Assembly (NCBI GenBank): GCA_016802295.1
Contig: JAESIW010000207.1
Coordinates: forward strand, 699,978-763,977
Source of the DNA: Brachionus rotundiformis
Taxonomy: Eukaryota > Rotifera > Eurotatoria > Ploima > Brachionidae
Length of the DNA stretch: 64,000 nucleotides
Direction of reading: 5' to 3'
Each line of letters starts with the position of its first letter. Positions within the stretch are counted from its first letter, which is position 1. A program made the position numbers and the translations under genes. The notes below the pieces were generated by a model that worked only from the letters and a program-made list of their open reading frames with translations, had not been told where the DNA came from and made no database searches. This document shows positions 11,158 to 23,757 of the stretch, piece by piece.

Positions 11158-11400
11158 AAATACCTTGGTTTTGAGATCAGCGAAACAATGAATCCCAGCG
11201 ATCATTTGGCCAAACGCTAAAGTCTTGCCATCACAAGCCTGATGAGATTAAAGACGATGGGAATTATCACAGACCAGATGCATCCTATTATGAAGGACCA
11301 ACTGTACAAAACATACATATGACCAGTATTGACCTACGGGCTTGAAAATATAGACCTAAATCATAAAACATGTTGAACGAAACTAAACAGACTGAAAGTA

Positions 11401-12447
11401 TTTTTTAGGTAAATTTTTGTTTCTTCCTAAATACTTTGATATTTGCCTGAAATTTTGTCCAAACATTTTATTCAATCTACTCTTCAAAACAATTAATTTA
11501 GAAAATGTATTGTTTTGTTAAGAAACAATGCTCTTACTACGTTTTATAACACAAAAGGAAAGACCAAAAGAGAAAATGACCCATGTATTTTTATCAAATT
11601 GGTGGAGAATGGGAACATATTAAAAACTTACCAATCATATTTTGAAATGAAAAGATTTCTACAGTCGACACTGGTCTGGAAAATTACAGAATTAATGCTG
11701 TTGGAATTATGTGCAATATCAAAATTTCCTTTTTCTGTAATGGTGTAGATTTGTCTGTCTGAATTAAATCATTATGGCATTTGCTAAAAGTAATGTTGGC
11801 AATCTCCTGAAACAGGATGTATTAATCAATAGTCACCTTTGGATTCATTTTAATACAGCTTTTTTATAAACGTATTGGTGTATGGTTACTATTACCAAAA
11901 TACCAAAATTGCCAACTTGTAATTTAACCACTAGGGATTTAATTTTAGACTTTAAATAATTTTTTTGTTTAAAAATTCGTCAAAATTTTGGTAAAATTCA
12001 ACTTGAAATAATATGGAAAATTATTCCAGTATACGGACTTTTCTTGAAATGTCCAAAAATATGAGCAATTTAAATAGCTTAAAAGCTTAAAAGCTTTTTA
12101 TCTTTACTATTTTATTTAAGTAAAGATGAATATTATTTTGATTGTGGAAATAAATAATAATTAAAATTTAACTTATGTCACTAATTTTAACTTTAAACCT
12201 GACATCAAAAATTGACCCAAAGAGATTTATCACCTCAAACGCTTTGTTTAACTTTTTGGCTAGCCGTCAATTTTGTTTAGTTAGGTTTTTTTCGATAAAT
12301 GGACAAAAGAGTCTTTTAATTATAAATAAACATTAAAATAGATTAAATATACAGTTACCATAGAAATAAACAATATTTAGAATTTTTAAAAATTAATGTA
12401 TGAATTTAAAATATGCAAAATTATTGTGAGCGTAAATAAGTTTTAAA
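11401..12447. other. Intergenic AT-rich DNA, no supported gene
   Basis: A 77-codon open frame at 11515-11748 has no recognised domain and poor start context. No other structure was supported. The IQCE promoter should lie at the right end. Confidence 0.5.
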
Positions 12448-15400
12448 ATGAGCACATCCAAATTGGACACCTCGAAGACACCTATCAGCCAGCCAGCTAA
12501 AAAAGAGAAAAACATTCGCGAGATTTATCTCCAAGCACTGAACCATAGCAAAACTTTCCAAAAATCAATCAAAAAGCCAGGTCTCAGCAATCTGGCCGAG
12601 GACCGAAACATCAATAATGGTTCGAGTCAGTTTCTAGAAAAGGAATATAACATTGTTCAAAGAATAATATCAGATACCAAAGAACTGAAAAATATAAAAG
12701 TGAGAGACAATAGTAAAGATGGTACAAAAAAAGAAAAACAAATGCGCTATAAAGACCCTGAGGAGTATTATAAAGAAATACTAGAATTAAAAAAAGTATA
12801 TGATGGAATTTGATAAGATATTTTAGATTAATTCTTTTTAAATAGACTTTAAAAATATATGAAGAAAATGAAGTTATAAACAGAACCAAATTTGAATATT
12901 ATGAAAATGAATTGGTTAAAAAAGAACAGGAAATAATGGACCTATTGGACATAAAAAAGACAGAACAGTTTCGTACATCTGATTCTAAAGCAGATCTAGC
13001 CACGGTTTGTAGTCTTTTTTTGTTAATTAATTTCAATTTAGTTGTAAATTTTGTTAATTAAGCTAATTTATGGTCTCAAGCAAAAAATATTCAAACTAGA
13101 ATTTTCTCTTAAAAGAAAAGAAAGTGAATTTAAGTAAGTATTTTCTTTTTTAAATGTTATATATAAAAATAATAATTTGAATTTAAAAGTTAAAAAAAAA
13201 ATCAAATTTTATCTATTTATATATTTATTTATTCTTGTACTCAACCGATCCTCTGGACAAAAATTGGCATTAGGCTTGGAATTGGCTCTTTATTATCTGC
13301 AATCTCTTCAATGTCTTAAATTGAACAATTAGATATTTTTATAATAATAAGCTACGGAAATCAGGTCTGGCAAGTACCTCTTGACACTAGACTTGGAGAA
13401 ATCATATCTTAGTATCATAGTTAATCCAGATCTAAATTTAGCCACCAGAAATATGTTTTTAAAGCAATTTCGAAAATCAAAAATCCAAATTTACCATTTG
13501 GAACAATGTGCATCAAAGAGCCAGATCCTGTGCTATAATCAATTTAATCCTAAAGCATTTAAGCTTCTATTACCACCAGAGGTAAACTATTCCATTAATA
13601 GTCTATTCTGTTAGTAAAGAAGCTAGTCCTCTATAAGGAATTGGCTGATTCCATTTACTCCTTTGGAAATTTTGAATAAATGAATCATGTCGTCTCTAAT
13701 TTGAGGCACTTTGAGCGTTAGCGGGCATAAAACTTTAAGTCTATCTTCGTAGATCCGATTTCTTGTTCTAAATAATATCCTTCTTATCAAAAATAAGATA
13801 AATTTATCTAAAGGTTGATCAGGATTTTTTTCCGTAAATTAGTATCATTTTTAGAGTTATAAAAATGACATACCACCATTGGTAAACCAAAGATACCAAT
13901 TCTTTAAAATATTAACAGAACCAAGTTTGATTATTATGAAAATGAATTGGTCGAAAAAGAGCAGGAAATAATGGACCTATTGGACATAAAATTTAGTCAT
14001 CAGGGCATAGCTTCGCTGAATGGTATGCAGTTCAACGACTAACTTTCTTGGTCACTAATTTTAGAGATATTTTTTTCAATTTTTTATTTTTTAAACCTTT
14101 TTGTCATCCTCTTTTTTACAATCACAGAAGCTCTTTCAAATCCTATGGGCTCCACATGGCTTACTCTCATCAACTGAAAATGGTATTTCGGGGCTAGCTT
14201 TCGATGCGTTGCCACTCTTAAATTTTTCTTCTTTCACATAATATGGTTGCGCCAAAGCTGAATTTCTGATTCTTACCACCAGATTAACAATAATTTGCTG
14301 CTCCTTTTTGAAAAGCCAATTCAGCTGTAACTGATTATAAGCCATGATGTTTTGGCATTTAAATGGCTCTTAGATCCTTTGAATGGAAGTTACAACCTAA
14401 AAATTTTGACTTCTTTTTTGGTCCATATTTAACATAATCTGTGTCACAAGTATCATAAGTACCATTCTACCTTTGTTCTGTCCTTTAGTTTTTCTTAATA
14501 GCTATCTAAATCATTTTTTTGATAACTTTGATGACAATTTTGATAAATACCATCATCTTTTTTTATATGTTTCGACTATGAATACTGACAAGATAATAAT
14601 ATTTGGTCTTGTTTTTTTTTCGAAAATTTTAAAGATAAGGATATTTAAAGAATTTTTTTTAATAAGAAGAAAAATAGATTTTTTTAATTTGCAAAAAAAT
14701 TATCAAATTTAAGTTAATTTGCAAATTTTATTATTTTTAATTAAAATTAATAGTTATTTATTTTTTTTAAGCAAATTAAAGACCGAAATAAAGACCACTA
14801 ATATGAAAGAGCTTAAAATTCAGAATGAACGACTTCGGCTTGAATTGAGCAAAGCGTTAACAAACGATAGGCAGATAATTGAGGAGCTTGAGAATAAATC
14901 AAATTTTGAATTGTAATTATTTTACTTATAGATAATAATAAACAAGATATAAACTTGATTTTTTAGATATAGAATTCAAAATGAATCACGTAAGCAATTT
15001 CCAAATTTCTAAAATAAATAAAACTTTGGTATTTAAACTTTGGTTTTTAAGAATTATCATTTAAAAAAGATCTAGATAAAAAAGTAAAAATATTTAAATA
15101 TTTATTATAAATTTTAATTACAGAAAAGAACTAATTTAATTGATTAAAGAATGTGGCAGTTTCGGGAAAAGCCGACAGTGTTAAAAGCTCGCCCATATCT
15201 GAGTCTTTAAATTTTGAATCCAAAATAGTTCTTAGTGGTTCGCTAAGAGATAAAATAAATCAACTTAATCAAAGAGAAACTGAGCTTATATTTGAGATAT
15301 CTCGTTTAAACAAAGAATTAGATAAATATAAATCCAAAAAGGGTAAAAATTCGGACAGTGAAGCCGAGTCAGTCCTGAACTCGACAAGAGGAAGTAACAG

Positions 15401-15772
15401 AAGTAGTCGCCAGTCAAAGAGATCGCCAAACATTTATTCAGAAAAGGAAAAATTAAATGTAATTTATGTAATCAGGGAAAAAATATTTACTAATTTTCTT
15501 AGTCTAAAAAAATGCTACAATCAGTGATAAGAGGACATTTGGAAAGAAGTAACAGCTTGAAAAGAGCCGAGAGAGAAAAGATGGATCGAAGAAGATCGCA
15601 ATCACGTTCACCCTCTTGGCGAACACCATCACCTAGAAGGCCTAGGAGATATTCAGACAAGAGACGATCTTTATCTCCAGAATATGAGAGACAAGAGCCA
15701 AGGTACATTGTTAGTGAAAGTGAGAGTGACCAAGAAAACAGAAGTGATACTAGAGTAATTTTACATGATTGA
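12448..15772 (+). CDS. IQCE: IQCE-like coiled-coil and IQ-motif ciliary protein
   Basis: Eight exons: 12448-12795, 12846-13004, 13063-13133, 14772-14912, 14967-14989, 15052-15083, 15150-15458, 15503-15772. The joined frame closes at 450 aa. Similarity to vertebrate IQCE is collinear: EEYYKEILELKK, EQEIMDLLD, YGLKQKIFKLE, then TEIKTTNMKELKIQNE. An IQ-like segment follows (MLQSVIRGHLERS, from about residue 365), then an RS-rich tail and an acidic C-terminus. Vertebrate IQCE is about 700 aa with more IQ motifs, so this form is shorter. In vertebrates IQCE works with EFCAB7 at the ciliary base to anchor EVC-EVC2 for Hedgehog signalling. Tiny exons 5 and 6 (23 and 32 nt) are phase-consistent but are the least certain. 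Confidence 0.82.
13134..14771 (+). other. IQCE intron 3 (1.64 kb), holding an exon 2 copy and debris
   Basis: This intron is about 25 times longer than its neighbours. It starts GTAAGT and ends in TTTTTAAG. Inside are a partial copy of exon 2 at 13911-13990 and short open frames at 13381-13614 (+) and 14136-14345 (-) of unknown origin. The former has a weak reverse-transcriptase flavour (KYLLTLDLEKSYLSI) that I could not confirm. Confidence 0.6.
13911..13990 (+). pseudogene. Partial duplicate of IQCE exon 2 inside intron 3
   Basis: About 80 bases repeat 12876-12957 of exon 2 with few substitutions. It encodes INRTKFDYYENELVEKEQ and then EIMDLLDIK, against KFEYYENELVKKEQ and EIMDLLDIK in the real exon. 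Similarity ends abruptly after the last K codon, and the copy runs on to a stop. Clear splice sites around it were not found, so it is annotated as a non-functional copy. Confidence 0.85.
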
Positions 15773-16949
15773 TGAAATAAATTTAGATAAGTTTCTGATT
15801 TTGGTTATTTTAAGAAGTTGATTAATGATGAGAAAGTAAGTGAAACCGAATCTGAAGGTTTTTGTAAAGGTCTTTGTGGATCATGGAAGTCAAAAAAATA
15901 AAGCACTCGTAGATATCATGTTCATTTTGGCACCTATTTTAGAATTATTATTAAATAAAATTTTAGAAATAATAATATTTTTTAATCGAGTATATTTAGA
16001 AAAACAAATCAAATATTTCTTTATTAAAATCAATTTTAGAAATTTAAAAATTTTTGATCATATTTTAATATTGTTCATTCTGACTCGAAAAAGTTAAATT
16101 CTATTTTATAACTAAGAGTTTAAAAGAAATTAAAATTTAATCTTGGAATAGAGTACATGTACGAAGTACTGCAAGCTCATCGGTTGGATATTGCTTGAGG
16201 AACCTCTCAAATTGGGTTCAAAAAGGTTAGGACAAACCATTTCTTGGATCCCAAAATACCAACAAGTTTAAACAAGACTAAAGACAGCTATTCAGAATGA
16301 AAAACTTATCAAGATATTTGAAATTTACAGAATAATTTATTTTTAAGTTAATTAGAAGATCATATTTTTAAAAGAATTGTTAAAAAAAACGAGAGACTCT
16401 TGGTAAAGCCATCGTTCAGATAAAGATTTGGTAAATAATCAAAAATTTACAAAATTGATAAATAATATTTTATGCTTGTCATTAAAAGTCTATAAATAAA
16501 AAGATATTTAATATAGAGATATAAAAAAGATTCAGTTTTATCAAACGAAATAAGTCTCTTGTAAAAAAGGCTTTTGTTAATCATTTGGTAAATTTCTGGA
16601 GGTTATTTCCATTTATAATATTTTTAATAAAACTGGTATTATAGTGAAATTTAAAGGTTAATAGATTTTTTTATTTAGTTATTTAAAACTTTTTCAAAAT
16701 TTATCCACCGTGCCATATTGATTGACCCCTACCTCCGAACTTGGTTGTTCTCAAATGACACCATTTATGTGTGCCAGTTTTATATACCAATTAAAAGAGA
16801 ATTTTTTGATGTTTAAAATGAGCTATAGATTGTATTTTTCTGTCCACTTTTTACTAAAAAGCTTTAAATCTATTAAAGGTATCTTCCTCAAATTTTGTAC
16901 ATATGCTTGAATTGGAAAATTTTTAATTGTTTAATATTTTGGTATTCAT
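15773..16949. other. Intergenic AT-rich DNA
   Basis: No gene was supported. Low-complexity A/T runs dominate; open frames at 15840-16097 and 16722-16910 show no domain. Confidence 0.5.
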
Positions 16950-17400
16950 GTATGACCATAAGTTCCCGATTGGGGGTTGAGATCTGGTGAACGGGCACAC
17001 CATAGAAAAACCTCAATATCTTATTTTGAACCAGTCGCTCACTAGGTATGCGGTATGTGCTGAAGATCCATCATGTTGAAAAATTCAATGGCCATTTGGT
17101 TCAAATAGGAGTTGAAAAGATGTTAGTAGATTTTTTCCAAAGTGTTGATCCTAATTGTAGACAAATTAATTGATTCGTTCTGCATAAGTATAACATATAC
17201 AATTGCTTTTTAAGAAATGCATCCCCAGATAATGGCTAAGCCTCCATCCTTTTGTTACCTTGTTATACAGAACTTCGGGTGAAAATTTTCATTTTTAAAC
17301 CTAATAACTATTACTCTTGGCTTACGATTTAAGATCTCAAAATTGAACTCCTCCCTGTAAATCTAATTAAAGGCACAATTTTCTCAAAATTAGAAGATAT
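16950..17400 (-). mobile_element. Tc1/mariner-like transposase relic
   Basis: Read on the minus strand, fragments of the DDE catalytic domain appear in order: KDGGLAIIWGCIS (about 17230-17270), QHDGSSAHTAYLVSDWFK (about 17020-17075) and WCARSPDLNP (about 16968-17000). These correspond to the family signatures VWG, QQDN-AxxHxA and WPxxSPDLNPIE. Frames change between blocks and stops interrupt them, so the copy is dead. Terminal inverted repeats were not located. Confidence 0.75.
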
Positions 17401-18070
17401 TTAAGAATTAATCATAGAAATGTGAAAAAATATAGTTTTAATTGTCTAATATTTTGGATTATTCGAATTTCTAAACTTTGAATCAACTTATATTTTTTAA
17501 TTTTTATAGGAAATTTTTCGATAATAAATATTTGAAAGTTGATTATATTTTTACGGCGAGAGTCATAGTAGTAGAAGTTGTTTTAGTTTTTGAAAAAATC
17601 ATGAATGATTATAATTTAATATGGTTGTTTAAACTTAAAACTTGAGTCTTTATTTAACTTTTTAAATTATAAAATAATTTAAAAAAATTGGAAATTTTAG
17701 TTCTAAACATTAAATAAAAAAGTTATTTAGATTTAGTTTTTTAACAAAAAAAATTATTTTTTTGAGATGATACGGGAAATTTTTCACATTTTAATTATAA
17801 AAACATTTTTCTTTTATTAAAACACTGCAAAATAAACTTAACAAAAAATTAGCTCATTAAGACAATCCAAAACCAAGCATTCTTTAAAAAAAAGCATAAT
17901 TTATAATTATCAAAAAATAAAACCAAATCGGATTACAAAAATTTGGCATAATTGATATTCTCTATATATTTTTACTTTTGTCTTAGCACATCTTGTAAAC
18001 AAAGCCATAGCCTTAGCGGCAGACTTGTCTTTTTTATATAGTATAGCTCTCTAGAGATAATAATTTCAAA
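17401..18070. other. Intergenic stretch upstream of DCAF7
   Basis: AT-rich sequence with no gene. A short stretch before the DCAF7 ATG (about 17985-18060) is less A/T-biased and probably holds the promoter or 5' UTR. Confidence 0.4.
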
Positions 18071-20719
18071 ATGAGCCAACAAGTGGCAACACCTGTAAAA
18101 CGTAAAGAAATTTACAAATATGACGCACCATGGACACTTTACGGCATGAACTGGAGTGTTCGACCAGACAAGCGATTCCGTCTTGCTTTGGGAAGCTTTA
18201 TTGAGGAGTACAATAACAAAGTTCAGATTGTAATGTTGGACGAAGAGGCTGGTGAGTTTACTCCTCGCAGCACGTTTGATCATCCATATCCGACAACAAA
18301 AATAATGTGGATTCCCGACACTGTATATTTTTTAGATAGATACCCGACATCATTCTATTGGCAAATTTATCCAATTTTTGCTTAATGACTAGGGTCCATT
18401 TTATAATCATGTCTTAATTATTGTTTTAGAAAGGAGTGTTTCCTGACCTATTGGCAACTAGTGGAGATTATTTAAGAATTTGGCGATGTACTTCTGAAAC
18501 AGACACCAAGCTTGAAGTTCTTTTAAATAATGTAAGTTTTCATTTTATACTTTGCCAAATAGCAATTAAATTTTGTTTTCTGGAATGCTTAAAATGGAAA
18601 ATTTGTGACATTCGTCATATTTTTTTATATTCAAACACAATTAATTTAAATTCAATTAAAAAAAAATTTATTTTTGCGCGACAGAAAAATAAATGGTTTT
18701 AATTTTTCCAATTTTTTAATAAAAGTTATTTTCTCTTAGGAAAAAAATATTTTCTGAGGCACATTTCGATTAAACTTTTATGATCTTTTAATTAAAAGAA
18801 TGATATCATTATAGCAATTTATTTATGCTTAAGTATATTGAGACTCTTGGTATGAATTACTCACTAGATTTTACCATTCTTTACCTTCGTTTTTTAATTC
18901 TGGCTGTGGGAATTCCATGCTTGAATGACCAGTTCAAATGCGGTCTTACAAATGAAGCATGTACTTTCCAAACTTTGTATTGACCATCATCATTTTCACA
19001 TGGTAAACTTTTTTATTCAGATAATCGGTGATGATAATGCCAAAACCATGTTTTCTTTCTACCAAATTTACCACATTTAATTACATTCATTATTCCTTCG
19101 TTCGATTATGCTGCACCAGAACTCAAATTAAGTTAATAAAAATTAAATTAATGAATTTTTCTAATATTTTTTTCTTGATTGTTAGTGCTGAACCAAATGC
19201 TTAATTTCAAAAAAGTTGGGTTTATTTTTGACTTAACACTAGAAAGCCCGACTGATTAATTTAAAAAAATTCAAATTAAAATATCAAAAGAGATAGAAAA
19301 AATTTATTTAAAGTATGATTAAAAAATGAAAATATTAGCATATAAATTTAAGTTTCTTTGAGTAATTTTAGATAACTTTATTTAATTTGAGATAATATTT
19401 AAGCTTATATTTTTTATAGAGGGGGTTTAAACCCCTCGGGCTTTTGTTGTGTTATTGGACCATGCATTCATAATTAAAAGTGCTTTAGAATTGGTACAGG
19501 GTCTAAAATCGTTTCTTAGCAGCACTGGAGCAAAATCGATCGAGGGAATACGGTACATTCTTTATACTAGCTTGATTCAGATTCAGCTTTGATTTTCAAA
19601 AGCCGATTTAAATTTATTTAAAAATTTATTAAATAATTAACTTATTTATCATTAAAATTTTCCAAATTAATATTAAAATTCTATTTTGAAATTGGTTTGG
19701 ACTTAAATAAAGGATGTACCAGATGGTAAATGTTGTTTCGAATAAATAGGGATATTTGGTGTTTTACTTTTATTTAAAAATATAATTTTACAAATAATTT
19801 TATATTCCATTTATTAATTACTATTCAGTTAAGCGTATTATAATAATATTTGTAATAATTAGTAATTTGATAATTTTTTGTGAATAAAATGTTAGACCAA
19901 GAATAATTTTATGAATTTAAAATTTAAAAATAAACTACAATAGAAAAAAAATGAAAATATTTTTATTTAGAATAAAAATTCTGATTTCTGTGCACCATTG
20001 ACATCGTTTGATTGGAACGAAGTTGATCCGAACCTAATTGGAACATCTTCTATAGACACAACATGTACAATATGGGGCTTAGAGGTGATTTTTACATTTT
20101 AAAAACAAATAAATTCAATACAGTTTTTAAATTATTATATTTTTAGACAGGTCAGATACTTGGTCGTACACAAGTAAATGGTCATGTTAAGACACAGCTG
20201 ATAGCTCATGACAAAGAAGTGTATGACATTGCTTTTAGCAGGGCTGGAGGTGGTAGAGACATGTTCGCGTCTGTAGGCGCTGACGGCTCAGTTCGAATGT
20301 TTGACTTGCGTCACTTGGAACATTCGACTATCATTTACGAAGATCCATCCCACAATCCATTGCTTCGTTTAGCCTGGAACAAACAGGATCCAAATTATTT
20401 GACCACCATATCAATGGATTCCATAGAAGTAATAATTTTAGATGTTCGGATGCCGTGTGCTCCAATAGCCAGATTGAACAACCACCGAGCTGTGGTGAAC
20501 GGCGTTGCTTGGGCTCCACATTCCTCATGCCACATTTGTACGTCAGGTGACGATCGTCAGGCTTTAATATGGGACATTCAACAAATTCCAAGAGCAATCG
20601 AAGATCCTATTTTGGCTTACACTGCCGATGGTGAAATAAACCAAGTTCAATGGTCGAGTACTCAGCCAGACTGGATTGCCATTTGCTATAACAACAATCT
20701 TGAAATTCTCCGGGTCTAG
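18071..20719 (+). CDS. DCAF7: DCAF7/WDR68 WD40 scaffold
   Basis: Four exons: 18071-18322, 18430-18531, 19971-20084, 20147-20719, encoding 346 aa (human DCAF7 is 342). Identity is very high across the protein: KRKEIYKYDAPWTLYGMNWS, PDKRFRLALGSF, GVFPDLLATSGDYLRIWR, SIDTTCTIWGLE, AHDKEVYDIAFSRAGGGRD, ASVGADGSVRMFDLRHLE and QPDWIAICYNN. DCAF7 is a WD40 propeller that scaffolds DYRK1A, HIPK2 and other kinases and serves as a DDB1-CUL4 substrate receptor. Introns 1 and 3 are 107 and 62 bp. Intron 2 is 1439 bp and contains a probable MITE. AATAAA lies near 20895. Confidence 0.97.
19236..19452. mobile_element. Probable TA-flanked MITE in DCAF7 intron 2
   Basis: The block starts ACACTAGAAAGCCCGA and ends with the imperfect inverse, TCGGGCTTTTGTTGTGT, with TA on each outer side (19234-19235 and 19453-19454). 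A strong palindrome (GGGGTTTAAACCCC core, about 19420-19436) lies next to the right end. No ORF is present. The size and TA flanks suggest a Tc1/mariner-type MITE. Confidence 0.5.
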
Positions 20720-23700
20720 AGATTTCATTTTCCATTTTTATCTCGCCATGGATAAAACATTCAATTATTTCCTTTTAGGTTTTTTTTTATTTTATTTAAA
20801 AATATGAAACAAATTAATTATTTAAATTTTAATTAATTTGAACTTATAATATTTTCGGTTCTTGTATAAGATGTAAATTGAATTTTTTTTTAAAAATAAA
20901 ATTGTTGGTTAATAGAACTTAAATAATGATATGTTCATTTTGTTAAGAAAAAATATTTATTTTTAATCCTAAATCCCTTTGAGTCTTTTTAAATAAGAAA
21001 TAAAATTTTTCCAAACAATAAAAAGTAAAACCATCAAAGGTAAATTGTAGAAATTATAAATTTTAAATGAGCAACATGCACACAAAATCAGATTTCTCAA
21101 ATATTTTCCACCTCTCACTTGGTAATTTAAGGCACTTAACAGAATTTTGGCAAATCAAACAATATGATTTTACGGGTGTTGATTTACCAAGACCATATTT
21201 CCTATAGAGATAAATGGTCATCCTAAATCAGAGCTAATATCTCTTGTAAAAAAAATTAATTTTTGGACTTTAATTGTAAATAATGTTTAAACAATCCAGA
21301 ATATTAAACCAAAATAACATGGTCAATCGAAGGACTGGCGAAAGCCTTACTTATCAAGATATAATTTCGATTCAGCTTGACTTTGATGAAGTATATTAGT
21401 GAGCTAGTTGATGAACCGGAAGTCGTGGAAAAATAATTTCATATAATTTATTGATAGAATTTTTAGACAATATTGAAAATTATATCGAACAAAAATAAGT
21501 TTTTTAATAATCGATTTTTCCCATCTCTAAAGTTTTTTAAACCAGTAGAAAAACTAATTTAGATTGCTTTTTAAATAATATTTAACATATTTTTATTTTG
21601 CCCATTTTGGTATTTTTTTAATAAAATTTTTATATTTAATCAATTCAAACTTTTAATTTTTTCCTTAATTTCTGAGTTATTGTTAGCTCGGATATTTCCT
21701 TATCCGATCTTTTTCTTTCAAAACTTTGTCCCAATTAAAGAAGTTTGACTGTAATAGGTCTATTCAGCAATAAAATCTTTCTAAAGCACAATCTGATGCT
21801 CAAGATGGTTTCATGCCTTAAAGGTCTTGTTCACCAAATCTTTCTATTTACTAAATTTAGGATACCAATAAAGTATCGCACAAACTATTATTATACAGAA
21901 ACACATAGTCTTTTTGAGTTGGTCATCCTTGTTTAATTAAAGGAAAAATTTTAAGTAAAATACCACAATGATCAGTTTTGGCACCTATGATCTATCAGAA
22001 GTACAAAAGACAATTCTTTTCTTCGAGATAAAGGTTTATTTCAAGTTGACTACAAATATGATATTGTAGCACTTGTTCAGTTATGTATATAAATTGATTC
22101 AATCATATAGTTATTCAAATATTATTTGGTATAAAGTTTATTTTCTTTTTTTGAATTTAAACCGACATTTTAACCAAGATATAATGAACCAAATAAATAT
22201 TAATTTAAATGAATTCATTCATTTAAAGTTTCTAAAAGTTTACAAAAGAAATAATTAGTTTTAGAAAAATATAGCTGGTCTTTAAGCTATACTTAATATA
22301 CATATTCAAATGAATAAGCTAACTTTGTGGCTTCAGACTTAGAAACAGTGTAAAATTTTTGAGTATTAGATTTAAACTTGATTCAAGTTAAAATATATTG
22401 ATATGAATTAAATTTTGAGATAAATTATATTTTTATCTAATTCCATCATTTCTCGGAGACTAAATATCTGAACTATCTAGCACCAAATTAAATGATTATT
22501 AATATTATAAAATGGAAAATATCTAGATAAATATTATCTAACAAAACCTAATTTATGATCCAATTCCAAATTTTGTCCAAACAAGAGGAGACACAATTAT
22601 GCATTGGTATCTTGGTCTTTTTGGATTGAGCCAACAAGCTCTTATTTATTTATTTAGATATTTATCTAGTCTCAATCAAAAGAAAAGATAAACATTTGAA
22701 TAGAAAGTTGTTCAAAAGAACAAAAACCGAATAATACCTAAAATGACAAATTAACTTTAATTAAATTTGAACAAGAAAAGGCTTAAAATATTCAATGTGA
22801 AAACGTCATATTTTTATTTTATTCTCTTTTTTATTATTTTAAATAAATAAAAATTTATAGTTTTGAAATAATCTTATTTTTAAATTTAAATGGTGTGTTA
22901 ATGATCGTTTTGAGTAATGGAATAAGCAAAAATAGCATCAAGTAATTTTTTTCGATTTAATTATTCTCTTAAATTAAGATCTTTTCAGAAATAAGTATAT
23001 TTTTTTAAAAAGAAAAATAATAAAAAATTATAAATCATTTTAATAGAGGGTCCATTGATTGAGGTAACATATGAACCATTGAACATATCTGTTCAGACCA
23101 CATTTTAAATTAGACTTTTAGCTGTCTTTAAATATTAGAAATTAAAATAAATAATTCAAACAAATGATTTTCTTTTTTCGTCATATAAAATAGATACCTT
23201 CAATTATGTTGCAACATAACTTAGGATATAAATCGACAAAAAAATAAATTTTTGTGGATGATTTATGATGCTTTATGACGAAAATGTTTTCATTCGGGGA
23301 CACTTTTGTGTTTGTTAAAAGCTCCTTAAGTACGCTTAATTAGTGCATACTTATTAAATAATTGACACGTCATATTTATAATTTTTTGAATTTTAACTTT
23401 TGTAGAAAAAAAAATAAAAATTTAGAGCTTTAGGTAGCAATACTCGGCAAATATTTGAACAAATAAGGCATTTAGGTCTAATTCTAGATTTTAAATCGCT
23501 TCTAATTAATTCAATTAAACTAATTTAAATTTTAATATTTAAAATTGTTTTTATCAATTTATTTTATATTTTAAAATTTTTTATTAAGTCTTAAATTTCA
23601 GCTATTGACATTTAAAGTATAAGCAAAATTTCTTATTCAAAAATAAATGCATTGCTAATAAAAGACCTAGTTAATTTACCTATTTTAATTTTTTATCAGA

Positions 23701-23757
23701 ATATTAGAAGAATTTTAAATTAATTATTTTTTAGAGTTTTTAGTATTTTGTTTAAAA
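20720..23757. other. 3-kb AT-rich intergenic region
   Basis: Short open frames (for example 21745-21936 and 22073-22258) have no recognised domain and are probably chance. A patch at about 21060-21430 is less A/T-biased and may be old repeat DNA, but no family was identified. The left end holds the DCAF7 3' UTR. Confidence 0.5.

Larger units (their letters stand above)
9828..11400 (+). mobile_element. Decayed RTE-like LINE carrying two nested insertions
   Basis: The reverse transcriptase is recognisable but broken. SVRQRGVLSHKLF at 9829-9870 corresponds to the family motif GVRQGCVLSP. It resumes with GEEIRIGNLLFDSSLCADV at about 10609-10665, where the catalytic ADD has become ADV. After a second interruption at about 10891-11165 it continues as YLGFEISETMNPSDHLAKR, then MKDQLYKTYI and VLTYGLE. 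Stops and the altered catalytic site make it a dead copy. It is of the same general type as relics at 33.25 and 59.24 kb. Confidence 0.75.

Noticed and set aside
11515..11748. 77-codon open frame between the LINE relic and IQCE
   Set aside because: No recognised domain, no splice or promoter context, and it lies in repeat-rich DNA.
13381..13614. Open frame in IQCE intron 3 resembling reverse transcriptase (KYLLTLDLEKSYLSI)
   Set aside because: Only one short phrase is suggestive; no catalytic motif follows, so it was not called as an element.
14136..14345. 69-codon minus-strand frame in IQCE intron 3
   Set aside because: Composition looks protein-like, but no family was recognised and the ends are not supported.
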